Assembly: GCA_052033935.1 (NCBI GenBank)
Contig: JBPOJE010000019.1
Location: 1-20,783, forward strand
Source: JAGVUD01 sp052033935
GTDB lineage: Bacteria; Armatimonadota; UBA5829; DSUL01
Reading direction: 5' to 3'
Length of the DNA: 20,783 nt
Part shown: in pieces, positions 15,719 to 20,783 of the stretch
Layout: the number at the start of each line of letters is the position of its first letter
Position numbering within the stretch: position 1 is the stretch's first letter
The notes under the pieces: generated by a model
What the model was told of the DNA's origin: nothing
The model's input: only the letters and a program-made list of their open reading frames with translations
Databases searched by the model: none
Made by a program: the position numbers and the translations under genes

Positions 15719-17125
15719 ATGGCCGGCAAGGCATGGTCGGGTAGATTCAGAAAGCGCACCGATCCGGTGGTCGAGGAGTTCTCTGCCTCGATTCACTTCG
15801 ATTCGAGGCTGGCGCAGGTGGACATCACGGGCAGTCTCGCGCACGCGAGGATGCTGCACAGGGTGGGCATCCTGTCGCAGGAAGAGCTTGACTCGATTGT
15901 TGGCGGGCTGGGTCAGCTTGCTGCCGAATTCGCCGCCGGAACTGTAGAACTCGACCCCTCCTGCGAAGACATTCATATGCTTGTCGAGCGGCGTCTGACC
16001 GAGAAGATCGGCGACGCCGCGGGCAAGCTCCACACCGGCCGCAGCAGAAACGACCAGATCGCGCTCGACCTCCGGCTCTGGTGCCGCGACGCCGCCTCGC
16101 AGATAGATGCCGGCCTCTCGGCCTTCCAGGAACGGCTGCTCGCACTTGCAGAGGAACATATCCGGACTCTTGCGCCGGGATACACGCATCTGCAGAGAGC
16201 TCAGCCGGTTACGCTGGCGCACCACTTCCTGGCATACTTCTGGATGCTCGACAGAGACCGAAGCCGCCTTCAGGACTGGCGCGCAAGGGCGAACTTCTCG
16301 CCGCTAGGGGCGGCGGCTCTCGCCGGAACCTCTCTGCCGAACGACCGCGAATACACGGCCCGCGAGTTGGGTTTCGATGGCCCGATACCTAACTCGATGG
16401 ATGCTGTCAGCGATCGCGATTTCGCGATAGAACTCGCCTTTGTCTGTTCGTTGGTCATGACGCATTTATCCAGGCTCGCCGAAGAGACGGTCATCTGGTC
16501 AACGGCGGAGTTTGGCTTTGTTGATCTGGACGATTCGGTGGCGACAGGCTCCTCGATTATGCCGCAGAAGAAGAACCCGGATGTCGCGGAGCTTACGCGG
16601 GGGAAGTTCGGCCGGGTTCAGGGCGCGCTTGTCGCGCTTCTGACGCTGCTGAAAGGGCTGCCCCTCACGTATATGCGCGATTTGCAGGAGGACAAGCCGC
16701 CGCTGTTCGATGCGGTTGACAGCACGATCGCATGCCTGAAAGCCATGGAGCGGCTTCTCGCCTCGTCCACGTTCAACGCGGGGCGGCTGGCCGAAGCTGC
16801 TGACGACGGGTTCGCAACCGCAACCGACCTTGCGGAGTACCTGGTGACGAAGGGGCTGCCGTTCCGTCAGGCGCACGAGGTTGTCGGAAAACTGGTTGCG
16901 CGGTGTCTCGATGAAGGTCGCCGCCTCGACTCGCTCGCACCTGAGGAACTGGCAGATGCGCATGGGCTTTTCGGAGACGATGCGGCAGGGGCGCTTCGGA
17001 CCGAAACCAGCCTGCGGTCACGCACGCTTTGCGGCGGGCCCGCGCCGGAGGCAGTCGAGAAGCAACTGGGTTTTGCGAGGAAGGCTTTTGAGGTGAGGGA
17101 GGCTGTTGACAGCAGGCCGGAGTGA
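15719..17125 (+). CDS. argH: Argininosuccinate lyase
   Basis: 468 residues. It splits argininosuccinate into arginine and fumarate, the last step of the pathway. Fumarase/aspartase superfamily signatures: KAWSGRF at the start, HTGRSRNDQ (105-113), GYTHLQRAQP (154-163, catalytic His about 157) and the flexible signature loop GSSIMPQKKNPD (277-288) with the catalytic Ser. The C-terminal ARLE-like lid domain is complete. GAGGG lies 3 nt and AGAGGT about 11 nt before the ATG. The last codons carry the predicted tRNA-Asn promoter, so the gene end has a double role. Confidence 0.97.
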   Translation: MAGKAWSGRFRKRTDPVVEEFSASIHFDSRLAQVDITGSLAHARMLHRVGILSQEELDSIVGGLGQLAAEFAAGTVELDPSCEDIHMLVERRLTEKIGDAAGKLHTGRSRNDQIALDLRLWCRDAASQIDAGLSAFQERLLALAEEHIRTLAPGYTHLQRAQPVTLAHHFLAYFWMLDRDRSRLQDWRARANFSPLGAAALAGTSLPNDREYTARELGFDGPIPNSMDAVSDRDFAIELAFVCSLVMTHLSRLAEETVIWSTAEFGFVDLDDSVATGSSIMPQKKNPDVAELTRGKFGRVQGALVALLTLLKGLPLTYMRDLQEDKPPLFDAVDSTIACLKAMERLLASSTFNAGRLAEAADDGFATATDLAEYLVTKGLPFRQAHEVVGKLVARCLDEGRRLDSLAPEELADAHGLFGDDAAGALRTETSLRSRTLCGGPAPEAVEKQLGFARKAFEVREAVDSRPE

Positions 17126-17135
17126 ATGATATAAC
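17106..17135 (+). promoter_or_regulatory. tRNA-Asn promoter within the 3' end of argH
   Basis: A perfect TTGACA (17106-17111), an 18-bp spacer and TATAAC (17130-17135, five of six) place a transcription start near 17142, about 15 nt before the mature tRNA. The -35 lies in argH codons, and the -10 just after its TGA. This lets the tRNA be made independently of arginine-operon control. Confidence 0.7.
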
Positions 17136-17156
17136 TCTTTCTGGCTGACGCCCCGT

Positions 17157-17232
17157 TCCCCGGTAGCTCAATTGGCAGAGCGCTTGGCTGTTAACCAGGA
17201 TGTTCGTGGTTCGAGTCCACGCCGGGGAGCCA
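17157..17232 (+). tRNA. tRNA-Asn (anticodon GTT)
   Basis: 76 nt with encoded CCA. Acceptor stem TCCCCGG (17157-17163) pairs with CCGGGGA (17222-17228), then discriminator G and CCA (17230-17232). D arm is GCTC/GAGC. Anticodon stem CTTGG/CCAGG has one G-T pair and holds loop CTGTTAA with anticodon GTT at 17190-17192. The T arm is CGTGG/CCACG around TTCGAGT. All stems pair, so it should be functional and reads AAC and AAU. Confidence 0.97.
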
Positions 17233-17246
17233 GTTTTGCATAATAG

Positions 17247-17282
17247 AAGCCGCCGGAGTTATCTCCGGCGGCTTTTCTGTTC
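17247..17282 (+). terminator. Intrinsic terminator after tRNA-Asn
   Basis: GCCGCCGGAG (17249-17258), loop TTAT, and CTCCGGCGGC (17263-17272) give a perfect 10-bp GC-rich stem followed by TTTTCTGTT. It ends the tRNA transcript and any read-through from the arginine operon. On the minus strand the stem is followed by TTCTATT, so it may also serve the convergent oxidoreductase gene that ends at 17306. Confidence 0.92.
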
Positions 17283-17305
17283 CTTACCCAGCCTTGACTT
17301 GAGAG

Positions 17306-18385
17306 CTAAATGCGCTCGACGCTCGGGTCGCCGTGAATGGCAGGAAGCGCCTTCGGGCGAACGACTTCGCCGCCGGATTCATACGACTCGATGGCGGCAA
17401 AGATGTACTCCAGCGTCGCCAGGGCATCCCGGCCGGAAGCACGGATATGCTCGAAGGGGACTTTGTTCGTCACGTCTTCGAGATACGCATGAATGCGATT
17501 GGGGAACGTGGTGCCGAAGTCGGTGACCCCGGTGTTCATCACCTCGGGTTCCGCTCCTGGCCCGGGCCAGAACGTCAGCTTCTCCACACAGTTTTCGATG
17601 CAGAATGTGCCCTTGCTCCCGGCAACCTCAACGCTCCACCAGCCGCCGAGGCCCCACACGCAATCGCCGCGGTGGCTCAGGAGGTACCCGACGGTGTCGT
17701 TGGCAAAACGAACGTGCACGCTGTTGACAGAAAGCAGCAGGTCGCCCTTGTTCTTTCGGAATCCGGGCTTCGTCGCGAAGGTCTGCACGTCCTTGATGTC
17801 GCCGCAGAAGTAGCGCATGACGCTGAAGGGGTGCGTAAGGAAGGCCTTCATGTGGGCGTAGGGCTGGTTGAAGCGGGGCGAAGGGTTGAAGTTGTAGCCC
17901 GCTTCGCCGCCGTCGAAGCCCATTTTGAAGAGCAGGTAGATCGTCTCGCCGATCTTGCCTTCGTCCATATACTGTTTGGCGCGTTCGGCCGGCGGCGTGA
18001 AGTAGTGATTCAGGTTGCAGCCGAGATACAGGCGCTTGCTGGCTGCGAAGCGCACCATCTCGCGAGCCTCGCCGATGTCGTTTGACAGAGGCTTCTCGCA
18101 CAGCACATACCGTCCCGCGTCGAGCGCTTCCATTGCCGGCTCGAAGTGCCAGCTGCCGTTTTCGTATCCGCCTGTCGTCACATCAACGACGTCCAGTTCC
18201 TCGTTGGCCAGCATGGCTTTGAGGCTGTAGTACGCCTTCACGCCGTGCTTTTCGGCCGCGGCGTCGGCCTTCTCCTTCACAACGTCACAGACCGCCACCA
18301 GATCTGCCAGCGAATCCTGGGAATGACAATCAGCGTGCTGGTTGCCGATTCCGCCCATGCCGACCACTCCGACTTTCAATGCCAT
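17306..18385 (-). CDS. Gfo/Idh/MocA-family NAD(P)-dependent oxidoreductase
   Basis: 359 residues. The N-terminal Rossmann fold has GVVGMGGIGNQHA (6-18), followed by VAVCDVVKEKADAAAEKHG and the family signature CEKPLS (96-101) that holds the catalytic Lys. The C-terminal alpha/beta substrate domain includes FNQPYAHMKAFLTHPF, GGWWSVEVAGSKGTF and a metal-like cluster of His/Asp residues. Members oxidise or reduce sugars, inositols or sugar acids; the substrate cannot be told here. Similar genes in polysaccharide-degrading bacteria handle uncommon sugars, which would suit the glycosidase-like gene at 1262-4891, though the two are far apart. Start ATG 18385 has AAGGGG 7 nt upstream and the expected N-terminus MALKVGVVG. 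No signal peptide. Confidence 0.93.
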   Translation of the reverse strand: MALKVGVVGMGGIGNQHADCHSQDSLADLVAVCDVVKEKADAAAEKHGVKAYYSLKAMLANEELDVVDVTTGGYENGSWHFEPAMEALDAGRYVLCEKPLSNDIGEAREMVRFAASKRLYLGCNLNHYFTPPAERAKQYMDEGKIGETIYLLFKMGFDGGEAGYNFNPSPRFNQPYAHMKAFLTHPFSVMRYFCGDIKDVQTFATKPGFRKNKGDLLLSVNSVHVRFANDTVGYLLSHRGDCVWGLGGWWSVEVAGSKGTFCIENCVEKLTFWPGPGAEPEVMNTGVTDFGTTFPNRIHAYLEDVTNKVPFEHIRASGRDALATLEYIFAAIESYESGGEVVRPKALPAIHGDPSVERI

Positions 18386-18443
18386 CGCGTTACCCCTTAA
18401 GTCCATCCGTGTTACTTGTGGGCCGGAACTCCGGTCCAGGCCC

Positions 18444-18472
18444 AGTGTACGCCGTCCGGCGCCGGGCGTCAA
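18444..18472 (-). promoter_or_regulatory. Promoter of the Gfo/Idh/MocA gene
   Basis: On the minus strand TTGACG (18472-18467, five of six), a 17-bp spacer, and TACACT (18449-18444, four of six) give a good sigma-70 promoter. Transcription would begin near 18437, about 50 nt before the start codon. Confidence 0.6.
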
Positions 18473-18602
18473 TGGCGGGTAGTTTGGTTTCTGAGTGTGT
18501 GAACAGGCGGAGGGTGCTCTTGTTTCGAAGGAGTCTGCTTGCGTTCTTGGATTCTCCGGGTCAGCACCGGGAGCATCTGAGGACAAACAACCGATCAAGT
18601 GT

Positions 18603-18617
18603 CAGTTCCGGGAACTG
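18603..18617. repeat. 15-bp perfect palindrome
   Basis: CAGTTCC and GGAACTG are mirror arms around a central G. The size and symmetry fit a dimeric repressor site, but the region is otherwise unassigned and no cognate regulator is nearby. Confidence 0.4.
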
Positions 18618-18624
18618 CAAGTAG

Positions 18625-18688
18625 GGCGAGGAGACGGCACTTAGGCCATTCAGCAGGCAACAAGAATCCAGTTTGCAAGCTTGCGAAG
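18625..18688 (+). repeat. Dispersed repeat, copy B
   Basis: It aligns with 75-153 over GGCGAGGA-AC-GCA, the TTAG-CCATTCAGCAG block, GAATCCA-TTT-CA and CTT-AAG. Copy B lacks the small hairpin insert of copy A. The shared direction and A/G-biased differences point to common origin followed by drift. It has no terminal inverted repeats or coding capacity that I can see. Confidence 0.55.
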
Positions 18689-18798
18689 TAAGCACCGCAG
18701 GAATACGTGCAGCGAAACGCGAACTAGGCTGCGGAGGCGCCCTCCAGGGTGTTGTAAGGAACATGCTTCACTGCTTTCTGGACACAATTAAGAATGCC

Positions 18799-18862
18799 CT
18801 GGCTCGTTTGGCGAGCCGTTTTCTGGCTCGTTTGGCAAGCCGTTGGGCGAGCCGTTTTCTGG
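18799..18862 (+). repeat. 24-bp tandem repeat (minisatellite), about 2.5 copies
   Basis: Copy 1 (18799-18822) and copy 2 (18823-18846) match at 21 of 24 bases; a half copy (18847-18858) follows. Each unit contains a hairpin-forming core; in copy 1 GGCTCG (18801-18806) pairs with CGAGCC (18812-18817). Unit lengths of 24, 24 and 12 are all multiples of three. In the frame of the downstream NTPase gene the units read LARLASRF, a basic amphipathic repeat. Confidence 0.7.
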
Positions 18863-18942
18863 TGCGATTGCTTACCACTGCGCCGCGGGCCACGCCTGCG
18901 TACGGGCGCGGAATGGCTGACAAACGCGAAGGATTGCACGGC

Positions 18943-20783
18943 ATGTCATACCTGATGAAACAAATCGTCCTCGCAATGAGACGTTTCGGCGTCACCGAAG
19001 TCGTGCTCAACTTATGCGCGAAAGTCGCCCCCGGAGGCGACCTGGGCCGGCTGTGCAAGTTCGGGCTGCGGGCGCTTGCGATACTGGCGCTCGGACAGGC
19101 CCATGAAGCGATGGACGACCGATACACGCCGCCCTGGCAGACTCTGGTCAACGACGATCTGGACCGCGCGCTTCGTGCTGCGTTCCAAGAGGGACTGAGC
19201 CTTCTGGCGGAAAAGGTGCCGGACAGGGCCTTGCTGCGAGACGCCCTCAAGAATGCGGCGGCAGACAGCACGTTCAACGCCCAGTGGGACGCCATCAACC
19301 GAAAAGAGGATTTCCCGGAGCTTGCGGCGCTTCTTGGCCCGCGCCTTGTGCTCGATTTCGCTGGCCTAGGGACTGATACAATCCCAGTGGGTAAACTCGA
19401 TCAGTGGAAAGCCCTGCTGAGGAAGCTCCTTCCTGCCGGCACTGACGAGACCCATGTGGGGTACGTCGCGAAGCGGTTCCAGGCAAAGTGCCACACATGG
19501 TTTTATAACGAGTGCAGGGCGAACCATAACGCCCATAACACCCGTAACGCCCTTGAGGTGTTCCTGCTGGGTGACTGCGCCCAGATGCTGAAAGAGCTAT
19601 CTGAGAGCCAGAAAAAGAACTACCGCGAGCTGGCCAAGCTGGCCAAGCTGGCGAAGAAGCTCTACGCGGAAGCGGCCAACCTTAAGGAAGATATCCGCGA
19701 CCCCAAGAACCGGCAAGCCGTAGTAGAACTCAGCATCCTCTGCCGCGAAGCCCTCATCGAGACGCCACCGGACCCGATGCGGCCTTTGAATGACCATCCT
19801 TCTTGGAGCGATGTCGTTCGGGGTCATACATTTCGGCGGACGCTCACTGATGAGCTCCTTCAGTGGTTGGCTCAGGAATCGACCACCTTGAGGAAGAGGA
19901 TCATCCTGGCGGGGAGCGGCATGGGCAAGTCCGTGGTGCTCATGCAAGTGGCCGTGCTCGCAGACAAGGCAGGGTTCACCGTGCACTGGGCGCAGAACTG
20001 CAAAGCTGATTCCGTTGCCCTTGAGAGGCGAGACCGCCGGACCCTCCTGGTCGTTGACACGGCTGTGAACTTTCCGTTTGAAAAATGGGCAAACCCGTCT
20101 CCCGGTGACCTCACCATCATCGCCGCCGAGCAGGAGTCGGTTTGGCGTGCCCGCCATGGCCCGAGCGACGACGAAGTTCATCTCGATCCGCTGGACGAAG
20201 CGGAAGTGGACCGTTTCGACGAGTTGCTCTGCAGGCTGGAGAAATCTATCGGAGACCCGCCACGAGTCTGGAGAGACCGCGACGAGACGCAGAGAAAGAA
20301 GCTTCTGGGTGACCCCGATGGCGGCGACCTGCTGGAGATTCTGGTTGAGCTGAGTACAGGCAAGAACATCAGGGATCACGTCGAAGGCGAGTTGGGGCGT
20401 GTCGGGCAGTTGGCTCCGGCTGCGAGGGATGCGTGTCTGCTGACAGCCTGGCGGGGAATAGCGGACTACTTCTTCAACGGGGCTATGCTGTGCCAGGTCG
20501 TCGCGGCCGCTCAGAACCCGGTGCTGCCCGCCACCAACTGCAAGGAACTCATTGAACGGCACGCGGCGGGGCTGTTGTTCCGGGAAGGCGACGAACGGCG
20601 TCTGCGGCACCGGCGGTTTGCCGAGGCGGCGCTGCAGGCAGACCGCATGCGGAGCGAGCAACTGCTGGCGAGGTGGAAGGACGGCGACCAGACGTTCACC
20701 GGGCAGGCCTCAGAGATCGCCATTCGCTGCTCGGACATGGGCGCCCTGCTGGTTCTTCTGGGTGTGGGGGACCTGGACGACCC
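18943..20783 (+). CDS. Unrecognised large P-loop (STAND-like) NTPase, 3' truncated by window
   Basis: 613 residues are visible and the frame is still open at the edge. A P-loop is clear: AGSGMGKS (323-330) after RKRIIL, then a Walker B-like strand TLLVVDTA (367-374, D372). DLTIIAAEQESVWRARHG (389-406) resembles the strand-plus-Arg/Trp segment of STAND-type NTPases found in bacterial signalling and defence proteins. HPSWSDVVRGHTFRRTLTDE (285-304) resembles the lead-in seen before such P-loops. The N-terminal 220 residues match no family I know; residues about 223-256 are a Lys/Ala/Leu-rich helix with LAKLAKLAKK. After the NTPase core (about 410-613) the protein is helical, and repeats or a sensor domain may lie past the edge. 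ATG 18943 was chosen for GAAGGA 9 nt upstream. Alternatives are ATG 18913 (no site) and ATG 18763 (AAGGA only 2 nt away), the latter adding the Arg-rich repeats. The N-terminal region could be an effector or an adaptor; nothing seen proves an immune role. Confidence 0.7.
   Translation, partial: MSYLMKQIVLAMRRFGVTEVVLNLCAKVAPGGDLGRLCKFGLRALAILALGQAHEAMDDRYTPPWQTLVNDDLDRALRAAFQEGLSLLAEKVPDRALLRDALKNAAADSTFNAQWDAINRKEDFPELAALLGPRLVLDFAGLGTDTIPVGKLDQWKALLRKLLPAGTDETHVGYVAKRFQAKCHTWFYNECRANHNAHNTRNALEVFLLGDCAQMLKELSESQKKNYRELAKLAKLAKKLYAEAANLKEDIRDPKNRQAVVELSILCREALIETPPDPMRPLNDHPSWSDVVRGHTFRRTLTDELLQWLAQESTTLRKRIILAGSGMGKSVVLMQVAVLADKAGFTVHWAQNCKADSVALERRDRRTLLVVDTAVNFPFEKWANPSPGDLTIIAAEQESVWRARHGPSDDEVHLDPLDEAEVDRFDELLCRLEKSIGDPPRVWRDRDETQRKKLLGDPDGGDLLEILVELSTGKNIRDHVEGELGRVGQLAPAARDACLLTAWRGIADYFFNGAMLCQVVAAAQNPVLPATNCKELIERHAAGLLFREGDERRLRHRRFAEAALQADRMRSEQLLARWKDGDQTFTGQASEIAIRCSDMGALLVLLGVGDLDD

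Larger units (their letters stand above)
18386..18942. other. 557-bp repeat-rich non-coding region
   Basis: No gene is supported here. It holds the minus-strand promoter of the oxidoreductase (18444-18472), a 15-bp palindrome (18603-18617), repeat copy B (18625-18688), the palindrome GCAAGCTTGC (18675-18684) and a 24-bp minisatellite (18799-18862). The frame of the downstream NTPase gene is open back to at least an ATG at 18763, so the last part could be coding if translation starts early. No clear plus-strand promoter for the NTPase gene was found. Confidence 0.55.

Noticed and set aside
14534..16225. 563-residue open frame on the minus strand
   Set aside because: It covers argG and argH antisense and shows no domain; a shadow of high GC at third positions.
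18386..18598. N-terminal extension of the Gfo/Idh/MocA protein
   Set aside because: It overlaps the predicted promoter, is Pro/Arg/Ser-rich, and the Rossmann fold starts right after ATG 18385 with a good ribosome site.
19523..19556. Short AACGCCCATAAC-like repeats as a possible CRISPR or iteron
   Set aside because: Only a few irregular units inside an open coding frame, with no spacer structure.
19597..20661. 354-residue open frame on the minus strand
   Set aside because: The plus strand is open throughout and carries the P-loop and Walker B motifs, so the minus frame is taken as a shadow.
1..20783. CRISPR arrays, IS elements, prophage genes, integrase or attachment sites
   Set aside because: No regular repeat-spacer array, transposase, integrase or phage protein was found on either strand. 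tRNA-Asn is intact, with no visible duplicate of its 3' end.

Overview
The window is GC-rich bacterial chromosome, made of a conserved housekeeping core flanked by more variable DNA. Several traits suggest Armatimonadota or a neighbouring phylum. DnaK lacks the insertion near residue 80 that is seen in Proteobacteria. The heat-shock operon ends in an HspR-type MerR repressor. A secreted beta-helix protein remnant and a very large NPCBM/six-hairpin glycosidase-like protein are also present. This placement is an inference from family resemblance, not from a marker gene.

Layout. (1) Positions 1-1250 hold the 3' end of an unrecognised gene, one copy of a dispersed repeat, and a beta-helix protein gene that has lost its central part and its reading frame. 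(2) 1262-4891 (minus) encodes a secreted protein of about 1200 residues with an NPCBM carbohydrate-binding module and a six-hairpin glycosidase-like domain. (3) 4953-8887 is a heat-shock operon, dnaK-hsp20-dnaJ-hspR, behind a near-consensus sigma-70 promoter whose spacer carries a HAIR-like HspR operator. grpE is absent and an hsp20 gene sits where it is often found. (4) 8976-17125 is a compact arginine operon, argC-J-B-D-F-G-H, encoding every step from glutamate to arginine except carbamoyl-phosphate supply. ArgJ can recycle the acetyl group. (5) tRNA-Asn(GTT) follows argH, with its own promoter inside the argH 3' end and a strong intrinsic terminator. (6) 17306-18385 (minus) is a Gfo/Idh/MocA-family oxidoreductase. 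(7) 18386-18942 is a non-coding region rich in repeats. It leads into a large gene that runs off the window end and encodes an unrecognised P-loop, STAND-like NTPase.

How the genes work together. HspR is encoded last in the operon it probably represses, with DnaK as the expected co-repressor, giving a feedback loop that senses free chaperone. The arginine genes are closely spaced or overlapping (argJ/argB share a base) and look co-transcribed from one promoter after hspR. The first gene of each operon (dnaK, argC) starts with TTG. The least explained part is the right end: the NTPase has a large N-terminal region I cannot assign and lies behind a 24-bp in-frame minisatellite and a second copy of the repeat seen at the left edge.
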